A stretch of 64,000 nucleotides of DNA from Flavobacterium sp. CG_23.5 (GCF_017875765.1 NZ_JAGGNA010000001.1:2879001-2943000), one strand, 5' to 3'; positions 24,159-33,308 are shown, counted from the stretch's first letter. Notes: a model not told the origin generated them from the letters alone. Program-made: numbers and translations.

Positions 24159-24992
24159 TTATTTAAAACAAACCGGGATAATTTCCCCTTTGGCCAAGCA
24201 ATATTTTTCTACTAATTCGGGTGCAATTTTAGTGGTATACTCTTCTTCGATTACTTTAAAACCAATACTTCGTAATTTATCAAAATAATCGCGTCCATAA
24301 ATCCGAACATGATCATATTGTCCGAAGATTTTGGCGCGTTCTTTTTGATCTGTGATTGTATCATCAGCAAAAGTAGTCGCTCTGGATAAATCTTGCGGAA
24401 TTTGTAAAATGGCCATTCCGCCAGGTTTCAAAACTCGATATAATTCTTGCATCGCTTTGGTATCATCCGGAATGTGTTCTAAAACGTGATTACAAAGAAT
24501 AACGTCATATTGATTGTCCTCGAAAGGCAAATCACATATATCCGCTTTTACATCGGCAAGAGGTGAAAATAAATCGGTTGTGGTATAATCCAGATTTTTT
24601 TGGTTTCTGAATAATTTATAGAAAGCTTGTTCCGGCGCAAAATGCAACACTTTTAATACTGAATTTATATCAGCATCTCGCAATTTAATTCGGTTTGAAC
24701 TTGAATTAGGAGAACCTGAAATGAGTTCAGGTTTAAAAAAATCAGTTTGTTCATTCAAATACAACCACAATAAACGGTGTCTTTCCAGAGAAAGTGTACT
24801 TGGTGAAAGTACGTTGTTCCGTTGTGTTTCATATCCATAAGGCAACATCGATTTGAAATTTTTCCCATCAATAGGATCAGTGAATTTATCGCCTTTTAAA
24901 GTAAATGCGATGATAGGACGTGCCACATAACTCAATCTGATTAATAGTGGGCGAGGGATGGTATTAAGTATAAGTTTGAAAAGTTTTTTCAC
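24159..24992 (-). CDS. Class I SAM-dependent methyltransferase
   Basis: A 277-residue cytosolic methyltransferase of unknown substrate. The Rossmann part starts near residue 110 with KVLHFAPEQAFYKLF in place of the usual glycine-rich loop. YTTTDLFSPLADVKADICDL supplies the acidic residues, and YDVILCNHVLEHIPDD near 165-180 is motif II/III of the Methyltransf_11 group. The N-terminal 90 residues contain hydrophobic and basic stretches with cysteine-free FTDPIDGKNFKSMLPYG, similar to proteins that act on lipids or surface sugars. It lies directly after the right direct repeat and was probably the original neighbour of the M16 peptidase gene. Confidence 0.87.
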   Translation of the reverse strand: MKKLFKLILNTIPRPLLIRLSYVARPIIAFTLKGDKFTDPIDGKNFKSMLPYGYETQRNNVLSPSTLSLERHRLLWLYLNEQTDFFKPELISGSPNSSSNRIKLRDADINSVLKVLHFAPEQAFYKLFRNQKNLDYTTTDLFSPLADVKADICDLPFEDNQYDVILCNHVLEHIPDDTKAMQELYRVLKPGGMAILQIPQDLSRATTFADDTITDQKERAKIFGQYDHVRIYGRDYFDKLRSIGFKVIEEEYTTKIAPELVEKYCLAKGEIIPVCFK

Positions 24993-25010
24993 GATTTGGA
25001 AGTAAATTTA

Positions 25011-25039
25011 AACACGAATTTCACGAATTTTCACAAATT
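25011..25039. repeat. Inverted repeat (left arm) flanking the GxxExxY gene
   Basis: A 29-bp segment beginning AACACGAATTTCACG; 27 of 29 positions match the reverse complement of 25505-25533. Internally it repeats the word ACGAATTT/ACGAATTTT. Confidence 0.8.
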
Positions 25040-25083
25040 AATAAAAAATGAAAAACATGGATTTTATTAATTTTTGATTGTTG

Positions 25084-25458
25084 TTAAAGAATTATTCTGC
25101 GATATTTTAGGCTGTCTTCTCCAAAATTAACCAATAATCCTAGTTTATTTTGTGAAGCTGCCAGATAATTTAAAGTTTGTTTTATTTCACTACTAGTTAG
25201 ACTTTGAATTGCTTTTAATTCCAAAATAATTTCATCAAAAATAATGAAATCTGCAAAATAATAGCTCGGTAATATGGTGTCTTTGTATGCTATATTGTAT
25301 TTCGATTCTCTATTATAAGGAATTTCATTTTTCTTTAATTCGTATTCTAAAGCATCGCCGTAAACAATTTCACTATGTCCTTTTCCAAGAATTTTATGCA
25401 CTTCCATGCAAAGTCCAATAATCTTAAAAGCTTCTTCTTTTAAATAAAGATCGTCCAT
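25084..25458 (-). CDS. GxxExxY protein (PD-(D/E)XK nuclease-like superfamily)
   Basis: A 124-residue protein with the name-giving motif GHSEIVY at residues 28-34 and a PD-(D/E)XK-like core: D in YYFADFIIFDE and ELK in IILELKAIQSLT. Proteins of this family are very common in Bacteroidota, often as single genes; the fold predicts nuclease activity, but to my knowledge no biological role is established. The coding sequence stands alone between two 29-bp inverted repeats, the right one ending at the map stop codon, which looks like a mobile or self-propagating cassette (inference). Base composition is like its neighbours. Confidence 0.9.
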   Translation of the reverse strand: MDDLYLKEEAFKIIGLCMEVHKILGKGHSEIVYGDALEYELKKNEIPYNRESKYNIAYKDTILPSYYFADFIIFDEIILELKAIQSLTSSEIKQTLNYLAASQNKLGLLVNFGEDSLKYRRIIL

Positions 25459-25504
25459 ACAATTGAATACTTTAGTTTGTTATACCGGGGTTCATTTAAA
25501 AAAT

Positions 25505-25533
25505 AATTTGTGGAAATTGGTGAAATTCGTGTT
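25505..25533. repeat. Inverted repeat (right arm) flanking the GxxExxY gene
   Basis: Reverse-complement partner of 25011-25039 with two mismatches. Its outer end overlaps the first two bases (25532-25533) of the map stop codon as read on the plus strand. Confidence 0.8.
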
Positions 25534-26350
25534 ATATCTTAAGAGGCATACTTCGAAATTCATCTTCTTCAGTACTCACAATTCCCAACGCTTTATACAC
25601 GTATGCAAAAGTCGATAAAATCTCTGGTTTACCATCAATTATAGCAACATCATGCTCAAAATGGGCACTTGGTTTTCCATCGGCTGTGGTGATTGTCCAA
25701 CCGTCTTTGTGTTGTTTGATGTTTCTAGTTCCCATGTTAATCATAGGTTCAATAGCTACAACCATTCCTTCTACAAAAAGTTTTCCTCTTCCTTTTTTGC
25801 CATAATTAGGCATTTCAGGATCTTCGTGCATTTTTTGCCCCAGTCCATGTCCGACTAATTCGCGAACGACACCATAACCGTGCGCTTCTGTGTATCTTTG
25901 AATAGCATTACCAACGTCCTCCACGCGGTTTCCAAGTTTTAATTCTCGGATTCCAACGTACAATGATTCTTTGGTTATTTGTAATAATTTTTTAGTTTCT
26001 GGCGCCACTTCACCAATTTCAAAACTATAGGCATGATCGCCGTGGTATCCATTTTTGTAAGCACCACAATCTACCGAGATTACATCGCCACTTTCTAATG
26101 GTTTGTTGTTTGGAATTCCATGAACTACTTGAGCATTTGGACTCATGCAAAGTGAATTTGGGAATCCATATAAACCAAGGAAACTCGGTTCGGCTCCGTG
26201 GTCACGAATGAATTCTTCCGCTAATTTGTCAAGATATAATGTGGTAACTCCTTCTTTTATTTCAGAAGCAATCATTCCTAATGTTTTCGATACTATTAAG
26301 GCACTTTCGCGCATTAATTCTATTTCTTCACGTGATTTTACAATAATCAT
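25532..26350 (-). CDS. map: Methionine aminopeptidase, type I
   Basis: Removes the initiator methionine from new proteins in the cytosol. Of the possible starts I use the ATG giving MIIVKSREEIELMRES (272 residues), because it lies 20 bp after a TAnnTTTG element and matches the usual length. Metal ligands are visible: the two Asp in VISVDCGAYKNGYHGDHAY, His in GHGLGQKMHEDP, Glu in VVAIEPMIN and Glu in HFEHDVAII; the substrate His is in VVHGIPN. It is transcribed alone here, not with ribosomal protein genes. The 3' end abuts the inverted repeat of the GxxExxY cassette. Confidence 0.96.
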   Translation of the reverse strand: MIIVKSREEIELMRESALIVSKTLGMIASEIKEGVTTLYLDKLAEEFIRDHGAEPSFLGLYGFPNSLCMSPNAQVVHGIPNNKPLESGDVISVDCGAYKNGYHGDHAYSFEIGEVAPETKKLLQITKESLYVGIRELKLGNRVEDVGNAIQRYTEAHGYGVVRELVGHGLGQKMHEDPEMPNYGKKGRGKLFVEGMVVAIEPMINMGTRNIKQHKDGWTITTADGKPSAHFEHDVAIIDGKPEILSTFAYVYKALGIVSTEEDEFRSMPLKI

Positions 26351-26369
26351 AGTTCTTATTTTCAGTTTG

Positions 26370-26377
26370 CAAAAGTA
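26370..26377 (-). promoter_or_regulatory. Putative -7 element (TACTTTTG) of map
   Basis: Matches TAnnTTTG on the minus strand and supports the shorter map start. It lies in the 42 bp between map and the export operon. Confidence 0.55.
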
Positions 26378-26392
26378 CAATTTTATAATTGT

Positions 26393-27781
26393 TTAATCTG
26401 GATTGGCCATAATTTTAAAAAGTTCCGAATTGGATATATAAAATCGGTTCTCCAACGCTATTTTAGAAAGTTGTGCAGTGATTAAATTATTTTCGCGGGT
26501 ATTGATTAAAAACAAGGAACTTTCGCCAAAAGAAAACAATCTTTCCTCAGAATTCAACATCAACTGATTATCATTCGCCAAACTTTTGATTAACTCCTTT
26601 TGTTTCAAAAGCGATTCGATTTCGATTTTCTGAGCATTGATTTTATTGGTCAATTGCACTTTTTCTAAGTCTAATAAAAATTCGGTTTCTTGTACTTTGT
26701 ATTTTGCTAATTTCAAGCTACCGCGTTCTTTTCGCAGAAACAAAGGGAAATAAAAATCCAATCCAATTTTATAATCCTTGAATTGATAATTGTCAATATA
26801 ACTGGGTTCAGACAAATAGGAGTAACCCACATCAATTTTTGGTAAAAGCATATTGGCTTTTAATTTCTTTTCCACATTCAGTATGTCAATTTTACTTTGT
26901 AGCGCATTTATTTTTGGATGATTCAAGATGGAGAAATCCTGTTGCAACAAATCATTGGTTTTTAAACTTTCCTGAATCGTGAATTCCAATTGCGTTTCGG
27001 GAATCAGTTCATCGGATATTTCGAGCGGAATGTTGTTTTCCAACCAAAGAAAATTAGAAAGCTCTAATTTGGCTTTAGCCAATTTCAGATTAGCATCTTC
27101 CAAGTTCAAAATTCTATTTTTCACAATAATTCCGGCTTCAATACTATCAATTGCCGGTTTGTCCCCTTGACTGATTAACGATTGAATTCCTTTAAACCGA
27201 ATTTGTGAATTACGATTGTATTCTTCATACAATTGCACTTCATTGAAGTTTTTCTTCCAATTAAAGTACGCTAGCGATGCGTCATACAAAACGGCAATTG
27301 CTTGCAGTTTCCTTTCGGATTGGCTTAATTGCATTTGCATTTTTGCTTTTCGAACATCCGCCATTCTTTGATTGATAAACAATCCCTGTCCAAGCGGAAT
27401 GGTTATGCCTAGCGATGTTAGTCCTTGATTAGGAACTGTGTTTTCTGGATTTAAATAAATTCCTTCATTGTTGTCAAAACCCGCTTTAATCTCAATTCCA
27501 TACCAAGTGGGTATTTTGAAACTGCTGTTTAAAATCGAATAATATTCCTTGTCTTTGAATTGTTTTTTGCTGAAATCTACTTCGATTTTTGGATCAAATC
27601 CTCCGCGGGCCATCATCAAATTAGCTTGAGCTTTGTTGATTTCCAAGTTGGCATTTTTTACTAATGGATGGTATTTTTTCACATAACCCAGAAACTCATT
27701 GTAGGTGAGTTCTTTTGGTTTGTTTTCTTGTCCAAAAACAGAAAATCCAAACAGTATGAAAACTATAAATAGCTGTTTCAT
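26393..27781 (-). CDS. TolC family outer membrane efflux protein
   Basis: A 462-residue outer membrane channel component with signal peptide MKQLFIVFILFGFSVFGQ. It has two outer-membrane-efflux repeats with long coiled-coil helices (INKAQANLMMARGGFDPKIE at the start of the first, QALQSKIDILNVEKKLKAN-like in the second, near residue 290). It would trimerise and dock with the HlyD-type adaptor to give a continuous conduit. Its ATG overlaps the adaptor stop codon (TAATG), so translation is coupled. It is the last gene of a TetR-ABC-HlyD-TolC operon. Confidence 0.92.
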   Translation of the reverse strand: MKQLFIVFILFGFSVFGQENKPKELTYNEFLGYVKKYHPLVKNANLEINKAQANLMMARGGFDPKIEVDFSKKQFKDKEYYSILNSSFKIPTWYGIEIKAGFDNNEGIYLNPENTVPNQGLTSLGITIPLGQGLFINQRMADVRKAKMQMQLSQSERKLQAIAVLYDASLAYFNWKKNFNEVQLYEEYNRNSQIRFKGIQSLISQGDKPAIDSIEAGIIVKNRILNLEDANLKLAKAKLELSNFLWLENNIPLEISDELIPETQLEFTIQESLKTNDLLQQDFSILNHPKINALQSKIDILNVEKKLKANMLLPKIDVGYSYLSEPSYIDNYQFKDYKIGLDFYFPLFLRKERGSLKLAKYKVQETEFLLDLEKVQLTNKINAQKIEIESLLKQKELIKSLANDNQLMLNSEERLFSFGESSLFLINTRENNLITAQLSKIALENRFYISNSELFKIMANPD

Positions 27782-29127
27782 TATTTTTTTTCTTTAACGG
27801 TTTTGCTTGTTTGTTTATAATAATTGGGAGGGAATCCGTTTAATGTTCTCCATATTTCAAACCAGATTGGAACCGTATCAAGTAAAGCGATCGTTTGTGC
27901 TCCTGAACCTATGCTGATTTGTTTAGGCCATTTGTCCTCGTTTTTGTCTGGAGCGATTAAGACTCTGTATTTCCCGTTTTCACTGATGAAATTTTCTATG
28001 GCAACAACTTCACCTCCAAAAGTTCCGTATGACATATCAGGCCAGCCAGAAAAGACAATTGTAGGCCAGCCATCAAACCAAACCCTTACTTTTTCGCCTT
28101 TTTGAATCAATGGTAAATCAATAGGATTTACATAGGTTTCAACAGCAATATCGTATTGAGATGGCATGATGGTCGCAATAGCAGTTCCTTCTTTTATGGT
28201 TTCTCCAATACCGGATTGTAAAGCTCTATTTATGTATCCGTTTTGCGCCGCTTTGATGTAATACATTCCGTTACGAATACTGTAATTTGCATACTGATTC
28301 TCCAGTTTATCCACTTGTGCTTCCGTATCGAATTTATTGCTCAAAGCCGTGAATTGATCACTTTGTGCTTTTGAAACTTTTTCAGAATATTCCGCAACAA
28401 TTCTATTTGTTTCTACTTTAGAATTGATATATTCATTTTTACTGCTCAATAATTTGTTTTCCTGTGTTATAATTTTCGCCTCAACTTCTTGAAGTTTTAG
28501 TCTTTTGTCTTCCACATCAGTAAGTGGTTTTAATCCTTCTTTATTGAGTTGTAGAGAGCGATTATACTGCGTGTTGGCAATTTTTATTTGTGTTTTTACT
28601 GCCACTAAATCCATACTGTCGCTTTTTATTTTTAAAAGCGATTGTTTAATTTTATTTTTTGCTTGTTCTAATTTTAATTCCTTTTCGTTTTCAATGGATT
28701 GAATTTGAGTAGAAAGGGTATTTACTTTAGAGTTGTATGACTGTACGGATTGTTTTTTTGCATTGACTTGATTTTTAGTGTTTTTCACTAGATTTGGATC
28801 CATGTATTCTTCTTTTATTTCTGAAATAAAAAGAATTGTATCTCCTTTGTTGACAAAATCCCCCTCCTGAACATACCATTTTTCTATTCTTCCCGATATT
28901 ACACTTTGGATGGATTGTGGCCTTTGGTTGGGTTTTAAAGTGGTTACAGCTCCTGTGCCCGAAACATTTTGTGTCCATGGTAAGAAAAGTATAACGATTC
29001 CCACTATTGAAACTCCTGCAATAATCTTATTTAAAATTTTATAATGAGGCCTGTTTTCTAAATTTTTCACCGTTGCATATCGATTTAGTGACTGCAATTT
29101 TGTTTTGTTATCAGATATGTTTAGCAT
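27781..29127 (-). CDS. HlyD family membrane fusion (adaptor) protein
   Basis: A 448-residue periplasmic adaptor with a short cytoplasmic N-terminus and one membrane segment (about residues 33-52, IIAGVSIVGIVILFLPWTQN). A lipoyl/biotinyl-like half follows (IQSVISGRIEKWYVQEGDFV, about 73-92), then a long coiled coil (about 115-280), the second lipoyl half (AAQNGYINRALQSGIGETIKEG) and a beta-barrel end. This is the type I secretion layout, close to LapC/HlyD rather than RND adaptors. It lies two bases after the ABC gene and overlaps tolC by one base. Confidence 0.92.
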   Translation of the reverse strand: MLNISDNKTKLQSLNRYATVKNLENRPHYKILNKIIAGVSIVGIVILFLPWTQNVSGTGAVTTLKPNQRPQSIQSVISGRIEKWYVQEGDFVNKGDTILFISEIKEEYMDPNLVKNTKNQVNAKKQSVQSYNSKVNTLSTQIQSIENEKELKLEQAKNKIKQSLLKIKSDSMDLVAVKTQIKIANTQYNRSLQLNKEGLKPLTDVEDKRLKLQEVEAKIITQENKLLSSKNEYINSKVETNRIVAEYSEKVSKAQSDQFTALSNKFDTEAQVDKLENQYANYSIRNGMYYIKAAQNGYINRALQSGIGETIKEGTAIATIMPSQYDIAVETYVNPIDLPLIQKGEKVRVWFDGWPTIVFSGWPDMSYGTFGGEVVAIENFISENGKYRVLIAPDKNEDKWPKQISIGSGAQTIALLDTVPIWFEIWRTLNGFPPNYYKQTSKTVKEKK

Positions 29128-29129
29128 GA

Positions 29130-30797
29130 CTAATTGTTTTTTAAATCAAATTGAATAGCTCCGTTTTGAATGGTGATTGTACGGTCGCATTTTGTTATCC
29201 AATACGGATTTTTTGAAGAAACAATAATGGTCCATTTGTTTTTTTCTGAAGTGATGAAATCAATTATTTCATTAGCTACTTTTTCATCCATAGTGTCAGT
29301 TGGATCTTCATAAAATAGTATTTTTGGCTTATGGATAATACTTCTGGCTAACAGGATTTTCTGTGCATTGGAAGACGATAATTGCCTTCCTTCCGGAAAA
29401 ATTTTCGTGTTCAACCCCTTTGGTAATGTTTTAATTAACGATGTTAATTGAACACCAGTGATAGCCCACTTTAAATCTTCCTGACTTATATTTTTATCAT
29501 TGAAAGTCAGGTTTTCTAAAATTGTTCCTTCAAATGGGGTCTCATCATTAATAATACTTCCTATTTGGGATCGATACTGCTTTAGATCAATCTTTCTAAA
29601 AGTATCGTCATTTATGAAAAATGAACCGGATGTGGGCTGCAACAAACCGGATAATATTCGGATAAGTGTCGTTTTTCCAGAACCATTTTCACCTTCAATG
29701 AATATTTTTTCTCCTTGATTAATTTTTAAAGAAATAGCACCTAATATAGTTTCATTTGAATCAGGAAATTTAAATTTTACATTTTCAGTTTCTAATGTAA
29801 TGTCAGTGAGATAATTTAGATTTTCTAGATCCGTTTCTTGTATTTCCTCTAAATTCATGTCGGTTATCTGTCCAATTTTTTCGATGGAAGTTAAAACATC
29901 ATAAAAAGTTTCTAAACCAATAATGATTTTTTCGACAGAGTTAATTACTAATAAAATAATGATTTCTGCCGCGACAAATTGTCCAATATTCATTTGCTGA
30001 CTTAAAACTAGAAAGCCTCCAATGGATAGTAAACTTGCCGTTATTATAATTTTAAAAATAATAAGTTGCGTAAACTGCCTTTTTATGACACTAAAATGTT
30101 TTTCACGATAAGTAAGATAATCAGCAACCAAACCATCATTTTTTTGTAGAGCAAAATTGTAATTAATTTCCTTTCGAAAACTAAAATTATTCCGAGCTAT
30201 TTCTTGCAACCAACTTGCTATTTTGTATTTGAATTTAGATTCTTTTAAACTTGTTTCTAATCCAGAATGATACGAAAATTTGAAGATGAAATACAATAAA
30301 AACAGTAGCAGTATTCCAAAAACAATAAAGTAAGGATGATATAATGACAAGAGAATAATTCCAAAAGTAATTTGTAGCAATGCTGCTGAAAAATCAATTA
30401 GTAATTTTGACGTCCCCTTTTGAATAGTCATCGTGTCAAAAAAACGATTTGCTAATTCTGGAGGATAACTATCATATAATTCCTCGAATTTTATTTTTGG
30501 TAAGCGTGCCGCAAATTCAAAAGAGGACCGAACAAATATCTTTTGCTGCAGGTTTTCAGTGATTCGCAATTGCATTAAAGACAAAATCCCTACCAAAGCC
30601 ACGCCAAAAACAACTAAAACAATAAGTACAATCCAAGAAGCACTTACTCTTCCTGACTGAATAAAATTGATAATAGCTTGTATTCCTAAGGGAAGCGATA
30701 AACTAATTAATCCCGCAAAAATGGCGTAGAAAAATATTTGGGAAACATCTTTTTTGTCTAGTTCCAGTAAATTGTAAAATCTTTTTAGTGGTGTCAT
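29130..30797 (-). CDS. ABC transporter, fused membrane and ATP-binding domains, with degenerate ATPase motifs
   Basis: A 555-residue half-transporter of the type I secretion class: six membrane segments (about residues 20-290) and a nucleotide-binding domain (about 335-550), with no N-terminal C39 peptidase. Walker A is intact (GENGSGKT, 369-376). Other motifs are changed: the Q-loop glutamine is N417, the signature reads LSSSNAQ (473-479) instead of LSGGQ, the Walker B pair reads E497-D498 instead of Asp-Glu, and the switch histidine position is S528. It may hydrolyse ATP poorly or work by an altered cycle. It is encoded with HlyD and TolC proteins; the cargo is unknown and no toxin-like gene is adjacent. 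Confidence 0.9.
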   Translation of the reverse strand: MTPLKRFYNLLELDKKDVSQIFFYAIFAGLISLSLPLGIQAIINFIQSGRVSASWIVLIVLVVFGVALVGILSLMQLRITENLQQKIFVRSSFEFAARLPKIKFEELYDSYPPELANRFFDTMTIQKGTSKLLIDFSAALLQITFGIILLSLYHPYFIVFGILLLFLLYFIFKFSYHSGLETSLKESKFKYKIASWLQEIARNNFSFRKEINYNFALQKNDGLVADYLTYREKHFSVIKRQFTQLIIFKIIITASLLSIGGFLVLSQQMNIGQFVAAEIIILLVINSVEKIIIGLETFYDVLTSIEKIGQITDMNLEEIQETDLENLNYLTDITLETENVKFKFPDSNETILGAISLKINQGEKIFIEGENGSGKTTLIRILSGLLQPTSGSFFINDDTFRKIDLKQYRSQIGSIINDETPFEGTILENLTFNDKNISQEDLKWAITGVQLTSLIKTLPKGLNTKIFPEGRQLSSSNAQKILLARSIIHKPKILFYEDPTDTMDEKVANEIIDFITSEKNKWTIIVSSKNPYWITKCDRTITIQNGAIQFDLKNN

Positions 30798-30842
30798 ATG
30801 TTTATGTGCAATGAGTTTATTTTATAATTTTAAAGTTACTAT

Positions 30843-31514
30843 TTAGCTCAAAACCTTCTCTACTAGATCAATGTAAAAGTCAGTTGGCGAAATAGTTTGA
30901 CTGCAATTAGTTATAGTTTTTAAATGATCCTTTAAAAAATGTTGATGTAATGCTCCTTCAACGATTGTGGAAACAAGTGATTTGGCAAAAGGATATTCGG
31001 GATTAACCTCATTTACAAAACCTACAATTCGATTAATCACCCTTTTATAAATAAGGAAAAAGCCTTCTTTATTTTCTTGATCTACTTCTTTAGTGTGTAA
31101 TGTTTTTGTAAATTCAGCAATGATAATTTTGTTCAAAACTGCTTCATTGATGTGTTCCGTTTTGTGGTCGTCATCCACTTTTTCGGTTACAATAGTTAAT
31201 GCTTTCCTTAGTTTTTCTTTTGGATTACTGATGTTTGTTGTAGTAAAAACAAGTTTGTATTCCATCCAACTCCAATACCAAGAGGATAAATAAACCAATA
31301 ATTTATGTTTATTTTCAAAGTAACGGTAGATAGAGCTTTCATTGGAACCTATTTTTTCTCCTAATTTTTTAAAGGTAAAATTATCAAAACCAATTTCATC
31401 TATCAAAAGGATGCTTTGTTCTATGATTTTTTTGCCCAAAGCAGAAGTTTCAGGGTCTTTAACGTAGATTTTTTCGTTGACTTGTATTTTCAGATTAGAT
31501 AGGATTGTATTCAT
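30843..31514 (-). CDS. TetR/AcrR family transcriptional regulator
   Basis: A 223-residue repressor-type protein. The helix-turn-helix is at about residues 30-75 (LLIDEIGFDNFTFKKLGEKI, then GSNESSIYRYFENKHKLLVY), and the C-terminal ligand domain is divergent. It is the first gene of the operon with the ABC, HlyD and TolC genes, 45 bp upstream of the ABC gene, so it probably controls that export operon and itself. A -7 element precedes it. No clear palindromic operator was found in the short upstream region. The inducer is unknown. Confidence 0.9.
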   Translation of the reverse strand: MNTILSNLKIQVNEKIYVKDPETSALGKKIIEQSILLIDEIGFDNFTFKKLGEKIGSNESSIYRYFENKHKLLVYLSSWYWSWMEYKLVFTTTNISNPKEKLRKALTIVTEKVDDDHKTEHINEAVLNKIIIAEFTKTLHTKEVDQENKEGFFLIYKRVINRIVGFVNEVNPEYPFAKSLVSTIVEGALHQHFLKDHLKTITNCSQTISPTDFYIDLVEKVLS

Positions 31515-31532
31515 AAGTAATTATATTTCACG

Positions 31533-31540
31533 CAAAGATA
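31533..31540 (-). promoter_or_regulatory. Putative -7 element (TATCTTTG) of the TetR/export operon
   Basis: Matches TAnnTTTG on the minus strand, 18 bp before the TetR gene start. Confidence 0.5.
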
Positions 31541-31579
31541 ACAGTATTACTATTAATTATGAAATTTTAACTTTTATTT

Positions 31580-31612
31580 ATAAAAAAAGCTGCCTCAATT
31601 GAGACAGCTTCC
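31580..31612 (-). terminator. Terminator of gpmI
   Basis: On the minus strand a 10-bp stem AAGCTGTCTC/GAGGCAGCTT (one G-T pair) with an AATT loop is followed by seven T residues. Confidence 0.75.
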
Positions 31613-31649
31613 ATTTTAAATTATATAAGTTGTGGAACTACAATACCTT

Positions 31650-33167
31650 TTATAGTAACGAATGACAAGTCATAACGGCTGGTTTTTCAATTCCCATCAA
31701 CGTTAATATCGTTGGAGCAATGTCTCCTAAAACACCATCGTGTATTTGTTTCAATTCTTTGTCAACCAAGATAATAGGCACCGGATTTGTTGTGTGCGCT
31801 GTGTTTGGACTGCCATCAGGATTAATCATGGTTTCGCAGTTTCCGTGATCGGCAATTACAATTGTAGTGTAATCATTTGCTAATGCTGCGGTAATCACTT
31901 TTTCAACACATTTGTCAACGGCTTCACACGCTTTTATTGCGGCACTCATGATACCGGTATGACCTACCATGTCACCATTGGCAAAATTAAGGCAAACAAA
32001 ATCGACTTCTCCTTTATTGAGTTCAGGAACCAATGCATCTGCAAGTTCGAAAGCGCTCATTTCTGGTTGTAAATCATAAGTGGCCACTTTTGGAGAGTTT
32101 TTTAAGATTCGGCTTTCTCCTGCAAAAGGTAATTCTCTTCCACCTGAAAAGAAGAAAGTCACGTGTGGATATTTCTCTGTTTCGGCAATGCGAATTTGTT
32201 TTTTATTGGCTTTTTCTAAAACTTCTCCTAATGTTTCGGTAATGTTGTCTTTATTGTAAACGACTTTTATGTTCTTATAAGTTTCATCATAATTTGTAAG
32301 CGTTACATAATACAAATTGAGTTTATGCATGTTTTGCTCATGAAAATCTTCTTGCGACAATGCTTCGGTAAGTTCACGACCTCTATCTGTCCTGAAATTG
32401 AAGAAAATTACAACATCATCTTCCTCGATAGTGGCTAGTGGTTTATCATTTTCATCCACGATAACCGTTGGATTAATAAACTCGTCAGTTACATTGTTTA
32501 AATAACTTTCTTCAATTGATGCAACAGCATTTTTTGAATGTTTTCCTGTTCCGTTCACCAATAAATCATAGGCCAGTTTTATACGTTCCCAACGTTTATC
32601 TCTATCCATAGAATAGTAGCGACCAATTATCGAGGCAATTTTAACAGGAGTATTTGCGATGTAATTTTCAAGAAGCTGTATATAATTAACACCTGACTTT
32701 GGATCAACATCGCGACCATCGGTAAAGGCATGAACAAACACGTCTGTCAATCCGTATTGTTGTGTAGCATCAATCAATCCGCGTAAATGCGAGGTGTGAG
32801 AATGGACACCGCCATCAGAAACCAAACCTAAAAAATGTACTTTTTTGTGATTTTCTTTCGCATAAGTAAATGCATCCACTAGCACTTGTTCTTTTGCCAA
32901 CGTATTATTGGCGACTGCCAGATTTATTTTAGGCAAATCTTGGAACACAATCCTTCCTGCACCCAGATTCATGTGTCCTACTTCACTATTTCCCATTTGC
33001 CCTTCTGGTAATCCTACATTCAAACCATCGGTTCGAAGTTGAGCGCTTGGGTAATTTTTGTATAAACTATTTATAAATGGAATAGTAGCATTATCAATTG
33101 CAGATACTTTAGGATCAGGAGATTTTCCCCATCCGTCCAATATCATCAGAATTACTTTTTTGTTCAT
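31650..33167 (-). CDS. gpmI: 2,3-bisphosphoglycerate-independent phosphoglycerate mutase
   Basis: Interconverts 3- and 2-phosphoglycerate in glycolysis using two Mn2+ ions. The 505-residue length fits the family. It has the metal-binding start ILMILDGWG, the nucleophile serine in GQMGNSEVGHMNLGAGR near residue 62, HSHTSHLRGL near 122, FTDGRDVDPKSG near 150, RYYSMDRDKRWERI near 184, and the late metal ligands VCLNFANGDMVGHTG and VIADHGNCE, so all catalytic parts are present. It is transcribed alone with its own promoter and terminator. Confidence 0.97.
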   Translation of the reverse strand: MNKKVILMILDGWGKSPDPKVSAIDNATIPFINSLYKNYPSAQLRTDGLNVGLPEGQMGNSEVGHMNLGAGRIVFQDLPKINLAVANNTLAKEQVLVDAFTYAKENHKKVHFLGLVSDGGVHSHTSHLRGLIDATQQYGLTDVFVHAFTDGRDVDPKSGVNYIQLLENYIANTPVKIASIIGRYYSMDRDKRWERIKLAYDLLVNGTGKHSKNAVASIEESYLNNVTDEFINPTVIVDENDKPLATIEEDDVVIFFNFRTDRGRELTEALSQEDFHEQNMHKLNLYYVTLTNYDETYKNIKVVYNKDNITETLGEVLEKANKKQIRIAETEKYPHVTFFFSGGRELPFAGESRILKNSPKVATYDLQPEMSAFELADALVPELNKGEVDFVCLNFANGDMVGHTGIMSAAIKACEAVDKCVEKVITAALANDYTTIVIADHGNCETMINPDGSPNTAHTTNPVPIILVDKELKQIHDGVLGDIAPTILTLMGIEKPAVMTCHSLL

Positions 33168-33183
33168 TGGAATATATTTTAAG

Positions 33184-33191
33184 CAAAGATA
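33184..33191 (-). promoter_or_regulatory. Putative -7 element (TATCTTTG) of gpmI
   Basis: Matches TAnnTTTG on the minus strand, 17 bp before the gpmI start. Confidence 0.5.
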
Positions 33192-33308
33192 AAGTATTTC
33201 TAAAAATGTTCGAATGATTCAAAACTACTATTATTCATTCGTTGCATAACGATAACATATAATGACAATTTTAATGCGTAAGAGGCTTTTTTTTAAAATT
33301 AACGCAAA

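Noticed and set aside
30843..31514. TetR gene as part of a prophage or resistance island
   Set aside because: It is tightly linked to the export operon, with ordinary composition and no integrase or repeats around it.
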